A stretch of DNA of 64,000 nt from Bradyrhizobium sp. CCH5-F6 (lineage in GTDB: Bacteria; Pseudomonadota; Alphaproteobacteria; Rhizobiales; Xanthobacteraceae), in assembly GCF_001556045.1 (NCBI RefSeq), contig NZ_LSIC01000178.1:1-64000 (forward strand), given 5' to 3'. Positions within the stretch are counted from its first letter, which is position 1; every line of letters starts with the position of its first letter. This document shows positions 1 to 9,305 of this stretch, piece by piece. A program made the translations under genes and the position numbers. The notes beneath the pieces were generated by a model. That model saw only the letters and a list, made by a program, of their open reading frames with translations, ran no database searches and was not told where the DNA came from.

Positions 1-75
1 AGATTGAATCACTGCTGTCTCTGAGTCGCAACTGCGGCCTTTTTCAACAGAATCGACCCCTCCTGGACCCCAAAC

Positions 76-1452
76 GTGCTTGAACGAACCCTCGTCACCA
101 TCGCCGAGACCGAGACCATTGAGGAAGCCTTTCGGCGCCTGAATGCCAACATGCTCGGCATCCTGTTCGCGCAGGACACGAGTGGACGAATCGTCGGTGC
201 GGTGACGGACGGCGACATCCGCAGGCGCATGCTGACCGGCATCACGATCCACGACCGGGTTGCGACTTGCATCAATCGCAACTTCGTCTGGGCGCCGACC
301 GGCGGACCGCGCGAGCAGATCCTCAAGCTGCTCGACCAGCGCGTGCACGTGGTGCCGATCCTCGATGGCGAGGGACGGCTGGTCGACGTCTTCAGCCGCG
401 AGCTGTTCAACCTGTCGGAGGAGAGCGAGGTGTTCGCCCGCGCCCGCTCGCCGGTGCGGATCAGCTTCTCCGGCGGCGGCACCGACCTGACCCACTACTT
501 CGTGGCGAATGACGGAGGCGCGGTCATCAGCGCCACGATCAAGATGTACGCTCATGCGACGCTGCGGCGCCGCAGCGATCCCAGCATCCGCATCTACTCG
601 CACGACTTCCGCTGCACGGTCGAGGCCGACAATCTCGCAGAACTCGAAGCGGGCGGAGATCTCGCGCTGATCAAGTCGGTCGTGCGCCTGATCAAGCCGA
701 CTTACGGATTCGAGCTCGAGGTGTCCGCCGACTTCCCGGTCGGCTCCGGCCTCGGCGGTTCGGCGGTGGTCTCGTCCGCGATCATCGGCTGCTTCAACGA
801 ATTCCGCGGGGATCAGTGGGACCGCCACGAGATCGCGGAGATGGCGTTCCAGGCCGAGCGGCTGATGCTCAACATTCCCGGCGGCTGGCAGGATCAGTAC
901 GCCACCGTGTTCGGCGGCTTCAACCACATGGAGTTCTTCTCGGACCAGAACACCATCGTGCCGCTTCGTCTGGATCCCAACATCATCGCCGAGCTCGAGG
1001 AGAGCCTGGTGCTCTGCTATACCGGCTCCGGCCGCGATTCCGGCGCCATTCACCGCGATCAGAAGGCCCAGCACGAGACCAGCGACGCCGTCGCCGCGGC
1101 GGCCAAACAGAAGGAAGTGACGCGCGACATAAGACGGCATCTGCTGCGCGGCCAGCTCCTGGAATGCGGCCGGCTGATCGACGAGGCCTGGCACGCCAAG
1201 CGGAAGCTGAGCTCGAAGATCTCGTCGGACGCGATCGACGCGATCTACGATTTCGCAAAGCAGCACGGCGCGGTCGGCGGCAAGCTGCTGGGCGCCGGCG
1301 GCGGCGGCTACTTCCTGTTCTTCGTACGTCCATTCGAGCGCTACCAGCTCATCGCGGCGCTGGAACAGGAGGGGCACAGCTGTTCGCGCATCATGTTCGA
1401 GGAGAACGGGTTGCGGACGTGGAAGTCGCGCTTTCCCGCGCGGCTGGCCTGA
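76..1452 (+). CDS. hddA: CBS domain-GHMP sugar kinase fusion, probable D-glycero-D-manno-heptose 7-phosphate kinase
   Basis: This protein of 458 residues probably phosphorylates D-glycero-D-manno-heptose 7-phosphate at C1 in the GDP-heptose route. Residues 1-120 form a CBS-type module with the VTDGDIRRR signature at 43-51. Residues 125-458 are a GHMP kinase: SFSGGGTDL at 130-138, the ATP loop PVGSGLGGSAVVSSA at 221-235, and the C-terminal GAGGGGYF motif near 405. The start is a GTG at 76; an in-frame stop lies at 22-24 and no better start or clear ribosome site is visible. The CBS module resembles those at the front of the PtmE-like protein at 22754. Its partner enzymes (guanylyltransferase and phosphatase) are fused in one gene at 16189. 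The kinase family is clear; the exact heptose substrate is inferred. Confidence 0.8.
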   Translation: MLERTLVTIAETETIEEAFRRLNANMLGILFAQDTSGRIVGAVTDGDIRRRMLTGITIHDRVATCINRNFVWAPTGGPREQILKLLDQRVHVVPILDGEGRLVDVFSRELFNLSEESEVFARARSPVRISFSGGGTDLTHYFVANDGGAVISATIKMYAHATLRRRSDPSIRIYSHDFRCTVEADNLAELEAGGDLALIKSVVRLIKPTYGFELEVSADFPVGSGLGGSAVVSSAIIGCFNEFRGDQWDRHEIAEMAFQAERLMLNIPGGWQDQYATVFGGFNHMEFFSDQNTIVPLRLDPNIIAELEESLVLCYTGSGRDSGAIHRDQKAQHETSDAVAAAAKQKEVTRDIRRHLLRGQLLECGRLIDEAWHAKRKLSSKISSDAIDAIYDFAKQHGAVGGKLLGAGGGGYFLFFVRPFERYQLIAALEQEGHSCSRIMFEENGLRTWKSRFPARLA

Positions 1453-1468
1453 CGCATATGAGACGAGA

Positions 1469-3394
1469 ATGTTGATGACATCGCCCAAACAGCCCGCCTT
1501 GGTCCGAATCGGCAACCGTCTTCTGGGCGACGATGAACCCTGCTACGTCATCGCCGAAATCGGCAACAACCATAATGGCGATTTCGACCGCGCCATTGCG
1601 CTGGTCGATGCCGCGGTCGCGGCCGGGGCCGATTGCGCCAAATTCCAGATGCGCAAGCTCGACGAGGTGTATCGCGCCTCGAGCCTGTCCGGGAAGGACG
1701 ACGATCTCGCGGTCGAGTATACGCTGGATCTCTTGCGCCGCTTCGAGCTGCCGACCGCGCAACAGAAAGCGATCGCCGAATATTGCGCAGCGAAGGGTAT
1801 CCAGTACCTCTGCACGCCCTGGGACGCCAAGAGCGTCGCCGTGCTCGAAGGCTTCGGCGTACAGGCCTACAAGGTCGCCTCGGCCGACCTCACCAACCTG
1901 CCGCTGCTCGCTCGCCTCGCCGCGACCGGCAAGACGCTGATCGTCTCGACCGGCATGAGCACGACGGACGAGATCAAGGTCGCGGCGAAATTCCTCGACG
2001 ACCGCAATGCCAACTACGTGCTCCTGCACTGCCAGAGCACCTATCCGGCAGCGCTCCACAACATCCATCTGCGTTTCATGGAGACGCTGCGCGAGATCCA
2101 CCCTGTCGTCGGCTATTCCGGTCACGAGCGCGGCATTGCCGTTTCGATTGCGGCCGTCGCGCTCGGCGCCGTCGTCATCGAACGCCACATCACGCTCGAC
2201 CGCGAGATGGAAGGTCCGGACCATGCCGCGAGCCTGGAGCCGGAGGAATTCAGGGCGCTCGTCTCCGGCATCCGCGAGGTCGAAGCGGCGCGCGGCGAGA
2301 AGCTCGCGGAACGTGCGCTGAGCCAGGGCGAGCTGATCAACCGCGAAAACCTCGCCAAGAGCCTGGTGGCGGCGCGCGACCTGTCGGCCGGCACCGTGAT
2401 CTCCGAAGGCGACATCGCCGTGAAGAGCCCGGGACAGGGACTGTCGCCGCTGAAGATGCCGGCGCTGCTCGGCCGCAAGCTGACGCGAACGATGACCGCG
2501 GATGACTATTTCTTCCAGAGCGATCTCGACGAGGGCGTCGCAAAGGCACGGCGATACCGCTTCGACCGCCCATGGGGTGTGCCGGTACGCTATCACGACA
2601 CCGCGCGCTTCCTGGAGATCTGCGAGCCCGACATCATCGAATTCCATCTCAGCTACAGCGACATGGAACGCGATCCCGCGGCCTATCTGTCCGGCACCTA
2701 TGATCTCGGCTTCGTCGTGCATGCGCCGGAGCTGTTTGCCGGCTCCAAGCTCATGGACCTCGCAACACCCGACGAGGCGCTGCGGCGCTACTCGCTGGAG
2801 CAGACGCAGGCTGTGATCGACATCACCCGCGGCCTCAAGAAGTTCTTTCCCAAGACCAGGCGCCCGCCGATCGTCGCCAATATCGGCGGCTTCACCATGG
2901 ACGAGCCGCTGTCGCCGGAGGAGAAAGCCGAGCGTTACCGCATCTTTGCCCAGAGCTTGACCGAGCTCGACATGGACGGCGTCGAGCTGACGCCGCAGAC
3001 CATGGCGCCGTTCCCCTGGCATTTCGGCGGCCAGCGTCATCAGAACATCTTCATCTTTCCTGAGGAATCGGCCGCGTTCTGCGCCAAGCATGATCTGCGC
3101 ATGTGCGTCGATATCTCCCACACCAAGCTCGCCGCCAACCATTTCGGCTTCGACTTCGCACAAGGCCTGGCCCAACTCGGGCCGCACACCGCGCATCTGC
3201 ATTTCGGCGACGCCAAGGGGCTCGACGGCGAAGGTCTCCAGATCGGCGAAGGCGAGATCGATTTCGACGAGATCGGACAGGTGCTGCGCAAGCATGCGCC
3301 GACGGCATCGTTCATTCCCGAAATATGGCAGGGCCACAAGAACATGGGCGAAGGCTTCTGGACCGCGCTCGAGCGTCTCGAGGGGCACATCTGA
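1469..3394 (+). CDS. NeuB-family ulosonate synthase fused to a sugar isomerase-like TIM barrel
   Basis: The first 345 or so residues of this 641-residue protein are a sialic-acid-synthase (NeuB) unit, which in this family condenses phosphoenolpyruvate with an aldose. It has the AEIGNNHNGD start motif, the STGMST motif, both metal-binding histidines (GYSGH, H219, and ERHITLD, H240, 21 residues apart as in the family) and a C-terminal SAF (antifreeze-like) domain at about 286-345. Residues from about 360 to 641 are a second TIM barrel like xylose isomerase/AP endonuclease 2 proteins (ANIGGF, HLHFGDAKG, EIWQGH). The start is ATG 1469, with an alternative ATG at 1475. The stop overlaps the next ATG. 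It is the only intact NeuB-type synthase in the window. The substrate is unknown; the fusion suggests the isomerase domain prepares the aldose acceptor. Confidence 0.85.
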   Translation: MLMTSPKQPALVRIGNRLLGDDEPCYVIAEIGNNHNGDFDRAIALVDAAVAAGADCAKFQMRKLDEVYRASSLSGKDDDLAVEYTLDLLRRFELPTAQQKAIAEYCAAKGIQYLCTPWDAKSVAVLEGFGVQAYKVASADLTNLPLLARLAATGKTLIVSTGMSTTDEIKVAAKFLDDRNANYVLLHCQSTYPAALHNIHLRFMETLREIHPVVGYSGHERGIAVSIAAVALGAVVIERHITLDREMEGPDHAASLEPEEFRALVSGIREVEAARGEKLAERALSQGELINRENLAKSLVAARDLSAGTVISEGDIAVKSPGQGLSPLKMPALLGRKLTRTMTADDYFFQSDLDEGVAKARRYRFDRPWGVPVRYHDTARFLEICEPDIIEFHLSYSDMERDPAAYLSGTYDLGFVVHAPELFAGSKLMDLATPDEALRRYSLEQTQAVIDITRGLKKFFPKTRRPPIVANIGGFTMDEPLSPEEKAERYRIFAQSLTELDMDGVELTPQTMAPFPWHFGGQRHQNIFIFPEESAAFCAKHDLRMCVDISHTKLAANHFGFDFAQGLAQLGPHTAHLHFGDAKGLDGEGLQIGEGEIDFDEIGQVLRKHAPTASFIPEIWQGHKNMGEGFWTALERLEGHI

Positions 3395-4083
3395 TGGCGC
3401 GCAAGACGCTGGCCGTGATCGCCGCGCGGGGCGGCTCCAAGGGGATCCCGCACAAGAACCTGCTCGATCTCTGCGGCAAGCCGCTGATCGCCTGGACGGT
3501 CGAGCAGGCACGCGCCGCACGCGGCGTCGACGTGGTGGCGGTCTCGTCGGACAGCGACAATATCCTCGCCGCGGCCGAGGCCGCCGGAGCCGTCGGCGTA
3601 CGGCGTCCGGACAACATTTCGGGCGACCTCGCCTCCTCCGAATCCGCCTGGCTGCATGCCCTTGATGCGACCGAGGCGCGAATGGGACGGTTCGAGCGCG
3701 TCGTCGCACTTCAGGCCACATCGCCGATCCGCGAGCCCGGCGACATCGAGAGCGCGCTTGCGACCTTCGATCACGACCATCTCGACAGCCTGCTTTCAGT
3801 CTGTGAGGTCGAGGACTACTTCAACTGGCGGATCGGCGCGAGCGGACCGGAGCCGATCAACTACGACTATCGCAACCGCCGCATGCGGCAGCAGATCGAG
3901 AAGCGCTATCTCGAGAACGGCTCGTTCTACGTCCTGATCCCATCCCTCCTGCGCGAGCAGAACAATCGTCTCGGCGGCAAGATCGGCTTCCACGTGATGG
4001 AGCGCCACAAGATGTTCCAGATCGACCGCCCCGAGGACGTCAAGCTGTGCGCCGCCATCATGCGCAGTTACGGCTATGCCTGA
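3394..4083 (+). CDS. Acylneuraminate cytidylyltransferase-family CMP-ulosonate synthetase
   Basis: This 229-residue protein belongs to the NeuA/KdsB-like cytidylyltransferases, which activate ulosonic acids with CTP to CMP-sugars in the cytoplasm. It shows the nucleotide-binding motif AARGGSKGIPHKN at residues 10-22 and the QATSPIREPGDI segment. The start chosen is ATG 3394, which overlaps the upstream stop as TGATG; a longer open frame upstream is an alternative-frame extension inside the synthase gene. Its end overlaps the next gene by 8 bases. Directly behind the NeuB-TIM fusion, it probably activates that enzyme's product. A second member of the family (24702) belongs to the legionaminic set. 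Confidence 0.85.
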   Translation: MARKTLAVIAARGGSKGIPHKNLLDLCGKPLIAWTVEQARAARGVDVVAVSSDSDNILAAAEAAGAVGVRRPDNISGDLASSESAWLHALDATEARMGRFERVVALQATSPIREPGDIESALATFDHDHLDSLLSVCEVEDYFNWRIGASGPEPINYDYRNRRMRQQIEKRYLENGSFYVLIPSLLREQNNRLGGKIGFHVMERHKMFQIDRPEDVKLCAAIMRSYGYA

Positions 4084-4840
4084 TCTCAGCGCGTTCTCTC
4101 TCGCAGGCAAGATCGTGGTCGTCACCGGCGCTTCGCGCGGCATTGGCGCGGCGATTGCGAGCGGCCTGCAGGATGCGGGTGCAACGGTGTTCGGCCTCAG
4201 CCGGTCCGGCACCGCGCCGCAGGGCGTCACCGCCATTGCCTGCGACCTCTCCGACGACGGAGCGATCGAAAGCGCGTTCCGCGCCATTGCGGCAAAGGGC
4301 GAACGCATCGACGCACTCGTGAATGCCGCCGGCATCAGTCTTCCGGCCCAGAGCGCCGAAAGCGAGCTCGCGCGCTTCCGCGCCACGGTCGCAACCGATC
4401 TTACCGGCGTCTACGCCACCATCCTCGCCGCCTATCCGCTCCTGAAGAACGCCGGCTCGGCCGCAATCGTCAACGTCACCAGCATCAACTCTGTCCGCGG
4501 CTTTCCCGGCAACCCCGGCTACGTGGCGGCGAAGGCAGGCCTCGCCGGGCTGACGCGCGCGCTCGCCGCCGACTATGCCGCCGACGGCATCCGCGTCAAC
4601 GCGCTCGCGCCGGGCTACGTCGCGACCGGGATGACCGCGAAGAGCTTTGCCGATCCCGTCATGCACGAGGCGAGGCGTCGCCACACCATGCTCGGCCGCT
4701 GGGGGCAGCCCGGCGACATGGTGGGCGCCGCCGTTTTTCTGGCATCGGAAGCCTCCGCCTATGTGACCGGCCAGGAGATCTTCATCGACGGCGGCTGGAC
4801 CAGCAAGGGTCTCGCCATCAGCTCGGACAGCACATCGTGA
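4076..4840 (+). CDS. Short-chain dehydrogenase/reductase (SDR)
   Basis: This is a classical SDR of 254 residues that would oxidise or reduce a sugar hydroxyl or keto group with NAD(P). The Rossmann motif VTGASRGIG lies near residues 16-24, the NAAGIS motif near 84, the catalytic serine in VNVTSINS and the YVAAK tyrosine-lysine pair follow, and the C-terminus has the usual FIDGGWT. It overlaps the cytidylyltransferase by 8 bases and the next gene by 4, so it is translationally coupled within the 76-9268 run. Its sugar substrate cannot be told from sequence. Confidence 0.8.
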   Translation: MPDLSAFSLAGKIVVVTGASRGIGAAIASGLQDAGATVFGLSRSGTAPQGVTAIACDLSDDGAIESAFRAIAAKGERIDALVNAAGISLPAQSAESELARFRATVATDLTGVYATILAAYPLLKNAGSAAIVNVTSINSVRGFPGNPGYVAAKAGLAGLTRALAADYAADGIRVNALAPGYVATGMTAKSFADPVMHEARRRHTMLGRWGQPGDMVGAAVFLASEASAYVTGQEIFIDGGWTSKGLAISSDSTS

Positions 4841-5685
4841 CCGCAACACTGCAACGCATCGGTTTCATGCAAGGACGCCTGTCGGCACTGGTCGACGGCA
4901 AGATCCAGGCATTCCCGTGGAACGAATGGCGCGAGGAATTTCCCCGCGCCAAGGCGCTCGGCCTGACGCGGATGGAGTGGACCATCGATCAGGAACGGCT
5001 TCGCGAAAATCCGTTGATGACCGAGCCGGGACAGCAGGAGATTCTGGCGTTGTCGCGGGAGAACGCCGTGCGGATCCCGAGCTTGACCGGCGACTGTTTC
5101 ATGCAGGCGCCGTTCTGGAAGGTCGACGCCGTCGTGCGCGACGCGCTCGTCGCCGACCTCGACCTCCTGATCGCCGCCTGTAGCCGCGTCGGCATCGAAT
5201 TCGTCGTGGTCCCACTGGTCGACAACGGCAAGATCGAGCGCCAGAGCGAGAGCGATACGTTGAAGCGCGTGCTGCTCGCGCGTTCGCAGACACTTGCAAG
5301 GCGCAATGTCAGGATCGTCTTCGAGTCCGATCTGCCGCCACGCGAGCTCGCGCATTTCATGGAGGCGTTTCCGGCAGAGGTTTTCGGCATCAACTACGAC
5401 AGCGGCAACAGCGCTTCGCTCGGCTACGACAGCGCCGAGGAGATCGACGCTTACGCGCCGCGCATTCTCAACGTGCACGTGAAGGACCGTGTCAGGGGCG
5501 GCACCACCGTTCCGCTCGGCACCGGCGATGCCGATCTGGCGAAGACGATCCGGCTGATCGAGCGATCTGGCTACAAGGGCCAATACATCCTGCAAACCGC
5601 ACGAGCCAGCGACGGTGACCACGCAGGCGCGCTCGCGAAATATCGCGACATGACGGTTCGCTGGATCGAGGATGCGATGCGATGA
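4837..5685 (+). CDS. Sugar phosphate isomerase/epimerase-like TIM-barrel protein
   Basis: This protein of 282 residues looks like the AP endonuclase 2/xylose isomerase-like TIM-barrel family, whose members isomerise or epimerise sugars, inositols or their phosphates, usually with a divalent metal. It begins with IGFMQGRLS and contains the late-strand motifs VFESDLP, NYDSGNS and ILNVHVKDR that place acidic and histidine ligands in the barrel. The GTG start at 4837 overlaps the previous TGA by 4 bases, and the gene overlaps the next one by 4. It is the second such barrel in the operon after the C-terminal half of the 1469 fusion. The reaction is not identified. Confidence 0.7.
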   Translation: MTATLQRIGFMQGRLSALVDGKIQAFPWNEWREEFPRAKALGLTRMEWTIDQERLRENPLMTEPGQQEILALSRENAVRIPSLTGDCFMQAPFWKVDAVVRDALVADLDLLIAACSRVGIEFVVVPLVDNGKIERQSESDTLKRVLLARSQTLARRNVRIVFESDLPPRELAHFMEAFPAEVFGINYDSGNSASLGYDSAEEIDAYAPRILNVHVKDRVRGGTTVPLGTGDADLAKTIRLIERSGYKGQYILQTARASDGDHAGALAKYRDMTVRWIEDAMR

Positions 5686-6443
5686 AGCTCGAGCTGAACG
5701 ATCGCGTCGCTCTCGTCACTGGCGCCAGCCGCGGGATCGGGCTTGCGATCGCGACGACGCTCGCTGCGGAAGGCGCCAAGGTCGCGCTCGCCGCGCGCCG
5801 CGCAGATGGGCTGGATGCCGCACGGGCCGCGGTCGGCGGCAGCACATCTGTACACGTGGCCGATGTCACCGATCCGGCTGCCGCCGCGAGACTGGTGCAC
5901 GAGGTCGAACGGCAGTGGGGGCGTCTCGACGTCCTCGTCTGTAACGTCGGCAGTGGCGCTTCCGTGCCCCCCGGAAAGGAAACTGCGGCGGAGTGGGCGC
6001 GGATGATGGACCTCAATCTCTTCGCCACCACCAACATGATCGAGGCGGGCCGGCCGCTGATGGCACGCGGCGGCGGCGATCGGGCCATCGTCTGCATCTC
6101 TTCGATCGCGGGCATGGCGGCGCTTGGCGCGCCCGTCACCTACTATGCAGCGAAAGCCGCGCTGAATGCGACCGTGCGCGGCCTGGCCCGGCCGCTGGCG
6201 CTCGAAGGCATCCGCATCAATGCGGTAGCACCGGGCAACATCCTGGCCGCGGACGGCACCTGGGCGCGCAAGATCGCCGAGGACAGAGCTGCGGTCGAGG
6301 AGATGCTCGTCCGCGATGTGGCGCTGCGCCGGCTGGGAAAGCCGGAAGAGATCGCCGACCTCGTCGCTTTTCTCGCCTCGCCCCGCGCTTCGTTCATCAC
6401 CGGCAGCGTGATGGTCGCCGACGGCGGTCAGCTGCGCAGTTGA
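5682..6443 (+). CDS. Short-chain dehydrogenase/reductase (SDR)
   Basis: A classical SDR of 253 residues, with VTGASRGIG near residues 14-22, the CISSIAG serine segment, the YYAAK catalytic pair and MVADGGQ at the C-terminus. It overlaps the TIM-barrel gene by 4 bases and is followed 14 bases later by another SDR. In family terms it acts on a small polar substrate with NAD(P); in this operon that is probably a sugar intermediate. It is not closely similar by eye to the SDR at 4076 outside the shared family motifs. Confidence 0.8.
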   Translation: MKLELNDRVALVTGASRGIGLAIATTLAAEGAKVALAARRADGLDAARAAVGGSTSVHVADVTDPAAAARLVHEVERQWGRLDVLVCNVGSGASVPPGKETAAEWARMMDLNLFATTNMIEAGRPLMARGGGDRAIVCISSIAGMAALGAPVTYYAAKAALNATVRGLARPLALEGIRINAVAPGNILAADGTWARKIAEDRAAVEEMLVRDVALRRLGKPEEIADLVAFLASPRASFITGSVMVADGGQLRS

Positions 6444-6457
6444 ACAGGAGCCTCCCG

Positions 6458-7297
6458 ATGGCAAGCCCGTCCTCACGCTACGACCTGACCGGCCGCACCG
6501 CCCTCGTGACCGGCGCAGGCGGCCTTCTCGGGCGGCAGCATGTCGCCGCGCTTTCAGAGGCCGGCGCGCGCGTCATCGTGACCGACGTTGGGCTTGCGCA
6601 GGCTGAAGCGGCCGTTGCCGCGCTCAAGCAAAACGCGCCGTCCGCCGACCTGATCGCGCTTGCGATCGACGTCACGACACTCGACTCGGTGCGGGCCGCA
6701 GACGAGCAGCTTTCCGGACGCGGCGTCTCCGTCGACATCCTCGTCAACAACGCGGCGATCGACCCCAAGGTGACCTCCGCACCCGGCGTGATGCATTCGT
6801 CCCGCTTCGAGGCGTTTCCGGTGCCGCAATGGCAGACCGAAATCGCCGTGGGCCTGACCGGCGCGATGCTGTGCGCCCAGGTGTTCGGCGGCGCGATGGC
6901 AACGCGCGGCCGCGGCGTGATCCTCAACATCGCCTCCGATCTCGGCGTGATCGCGCCGGACCAGCGAATCTACCGCCAGCCGCAGGTGACGCGCGAGGAG
7001 GAGCAGCCGGTGAAACCCGTGACTTACTCGGTGATCAAGCACGGCCTGATCGGGTTGACGAAATATCTGGCGACCTACTGGGCCGACCACGGCGTCCGCG
7101 TCAACGCGATCTCCCCCGGCGGCGTCTTCAACAACCAGGATCCCGCCTTCGTCGAGCGACTGACGCGCCTGATCCCGATGGGCCGCATGGCCGATGTCGA
7201 CGAGTACCGCGCCGCCGTGCAATTCCTGTGCTCGGATGCCTCGAGCTACATGACGGGACAGAACTTGGTGATGGATGGCGGACGGAGCGTGTGGTAG
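6458..7297 (+). CDS. SDR oxidoreductase, paralog of the PtmA-like enzyme at 25417
   Basis: This 279-residue SDR starts at ATG 6458, with an AGGAG ribosome site at 6446-6450; the longer open frame upstream is not needed. It has VTGAGGLLG, NIASDLG, the YSVIK catalytic pair and VMDGGRS at the end. It shares with the PtmA-like protein at 25417 the unusual phrases YDLTGRTA/FDLTGRTA, APDQRIY and LATYWA, so the two are clearly paralogs within this locus. In Campylobacter, PtmA sits in the legionaminic acid locus and is proposed to help supply its aminosugar precursor. The copy here probably plays an analogous role for the 76-9268 pathway, by inference. Confidence 0.8.
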   Translation: MASPSSRYDLTGRTALVTGAGGLLGRQHVAALSEAGARVIVTDVGLAQAEAAVAALKQNAPSADLIALAIDVTTLDSVRAADEQLSGRGVSVDILVNNAAIDPKVTSAPGVMHSSRFEAFPVPQWQTEIAVGLTGAMLCAQVFGGAMATRGRGVILNIASDLGVIAPDQRIYRQPQVTREEEQPVKPVTYSVIKHGLIGLTKYLATYWADHGVRVNAISPGGVFNNQDPAFVERLTRLIPMGRMADVDEYRAAVQFLCSDASSYMTGQNLVMDGGRSVW

Positions 7298-7306
7298 CGG
7301 CACCAA

Positions 7307-9268
7307 GTGTATTATCGCCCCGAAATCGATGGCCTTAGAGCGATCGCCGTTCTCTCGGTTATTCTCTTCCACGCCGGACTGAATGCCGTCCCGGGAGGCT
7401 ACCTTGGCGTCGACATATTCTTCGTCATTAGCGGCTACCTGATCACATCCATCATCAGCACGGAGATGGAGGACGGCAGATTCACGTTCGCAGCCTTCTA
7501 CGAAAGGCGGGCCCGGAGAATATTGCCAGCACTCATCGTGGTTCTACTCGCCTGCGTTCCTTTCGTTCTCGCCTTCATGCTTCCACGCGAGGTGACCGAA
7601 TTCTCGAAGAGCGTGATCGCCGTGTGCGCGTTCGGGTCGAATGTCTTTTTCTGGGCGCAGAGTGGGTACTTCGACAGGGCCGCCGAACTGAAGCCGCTGT
7701 TGCATACGTGGAGCCTCGGCGTCGAAGAGCAGTTTTACCTGGCGTTCCCCATTCTGCTGATGGGCGCCTTGCGATTTGGCCGCAGGCGAGCAGGCATGCT
7801 GTTCGCCGCGATTGCGCTCGCGAGCATTGCCTATGCCCAATGGGGCCCTCAGACCAAGGAGGCTACCTTCTATCTGATACCGAGCCGCCTCTGGGAGTTG
7901 CTCATTGGCGCCGTTCTGGCGTTATGGCCCGTGACGAAATTGAGGGCTGAACTGCCAAATACCGCGCTCGACATTTTCGTTGTCGTCGGGATCGCGCTTA
8001 TCGGTTACAGCCTTCTCGACCACGGGGAAGTTCGATACCCTGGGTTCCGCGCGCTGCCACCGGTACTTGGGGCTTCCCTAATCATCGCATTCGCAAGCGC
8101 CGAGACGAGAACCGGCAAGCTCCTGGGAAGTCGAACTCCGGTATCGATCGGCCTCATTAGCTACAGCGCCTATTTATGGCATCAGCCGGTGTTGGTTTTC
8201 GCTCGATTGAGCGGCTTCGACCGGCCTAGCGTCGAGCTGGCTTTGGCGCTGACCGCGATTTCTCTCGTGCTTGCCGTCGCGACCTACCGGTTTATCGAGC
8301 AGCCGGCCAGAGATCGAAAGTGGTTGAGAGGGCCAACACTGGCTGCACTTTGCTCGCTTGGAATGTCCTGCCTTGCCGGCATTAGCATCGCTGCGATCGG
8401 CACGAACGGATTCGAAGAACAACGACCATACTTCAGCAGCGACGAAACTCGCCGTCTGTCCGAATTGCTGGAACGCAACACCGGTGGCGATTTCTTCAAG
8501 GACATGGGTTCAGACGGCGATTGCGTATTCTGGACAACGCAGTTCGAGCCCGCCGCATGGAACCGGATCATCGATTGTTCGAAAAGATTCGGACCTGCAA
8601 CCATTGTTCTCGGCGATTCACATGCGATGAACATCTACAATGCGTTGTTCAGGAACAACTATGCCAAATTCGTCGTAGGCTTGGTCGGCCCTGGATGTCG
8701 GCCCTGGGCCAGGATTCCCGAATGTCCCTATCTAGCGTTCGATAAATTCATGGAGACTCATCGCGAGTTCGTCGAGACGGTCATACTGCATTTCTCCGGA
8801 TCTCACCTCGTGGTCGATGAACACAATCGACAGGAGCCCGCCGATGTTTTGAGATATGGAGGCAAGTACCACTTCAACGAACGCCCGATCGCCATGACGA
8901 TCGATTACCTGCAAACCATTTCCAACATGACCAAGACAATCTGGCTGGGTCCATTTATCGAATCGAGAATGGACTTCCGCGACTTTGAAAACATGAAGCG
9001 GGTTGCGCGCCGAGGATTCCATCTCAATCCCGCGACGGTGGACATCTTTTCGGCCCTCGACAAGCACCTTCGCGACCAGATTGGCCTAAAACGAAGAAAC
9101 TTCCATTACATACCCTTCTCCGATGTCATTGATCAGGGTGCACGGGGACTGCTGGACGGCGATTGCCTGATGTACAGAGATTCCGATCATCTCAGCGTCT
9201 GCGGCGAACACATAGTGGGAAAAGACCTCAAAGCGCTGCTTCTGAGAGACTCGTCAGCAGGACGGTGA
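7307..9268 (+). CDS. Acyltransferase-3 membrane protein with SGNH domain (OafA type)
   Basis: This 653-residue protein has an N-terminal acyltransferase-3 membrane domain (about residues 1-370, roughly ten hydrophobic segments) and a C-terminal SGNH-like domain. The membrane part opens with the diagnostic YRPEIDGLRAIAV and carries GYLGVDIFFVISGYLI and a YERRARRI segment. The SGNH part has GDSHAMN near residue 436 and the catalytic DSDHLS near 626. Such proteins O-acetylate or otherwise O-acylate surface polysaccharides at the inner membrane. The start is GTG 7307, ten bases after the SDR stop. From here to about 16.1 kb the third codon positions look less GC-rich than in the surrounding genes. 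Confidence 0.9.
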   Translation: MYYRPEIDGLRAIAVLSVILFHAGLNAVPGGYLGVDIFFVISGYLITSIISTEMEDGRFTFAAFYERRARRILPALIVVLLACVPFVLAFMLPREVTEFSKSVIAVCAFGSNVFFWAQSGYFDRAAELKPLLHTWSLGVEEQFYLAFPILLMGALRFGRRRAGMLFAAIALASIAYAQWGPQTKEATFYLIPSRLWELLIGAVLALWPVTKLRAELPNTALDIFVVVGIALIGYSLLDHGEVRYPGFRALPPVLGASLIIAFASAETRTGKLLGSRTPVSIGLISYSAYLWHQPVLVFARLSGFDRPSVELALALTAISLVLAVATYRFIEQPARDRKWLRGPTLAALCSLGMSCLAGISIAAIGTNGFEEQRPYFSSDETRRLSELLERNTGGDFFKDMGSDGDCVFWTTQFEPAAWNRIIDCSKRFGPATIVLGDSHAMNIYNALFRNNYAKFVVGLVGPGCRPWARIPECPYLAFDKFMETHREFVETVILHFSGSHLVVDEHNRQEPADVLRYGGKYHFNERPIAMTIDYLQTISNMTKTIWLGPFIESRMDFRDFENMKRVARRGFHLNPATVDIFSALDKHLRDQIGLKRRNFHYIPFSDVIDQGARGLLDGDCLMYRDSDHLSVCGEHIVGKDLKALLLRDSSAGR

Positions 9269-9305
9269 CACCCCTCCAGCTAGTCGGCTCCTCGGCTTCA
9301 ACCTC

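Noticed and set aside
1391..3721. Long minus-strand frame of 776 codons opposite the NeuB fusion
   Set aside because: It runs antisense through two well-supported genes; long antisense frames are common in high-GC DNA, and its product is arginine-rich without motifs.
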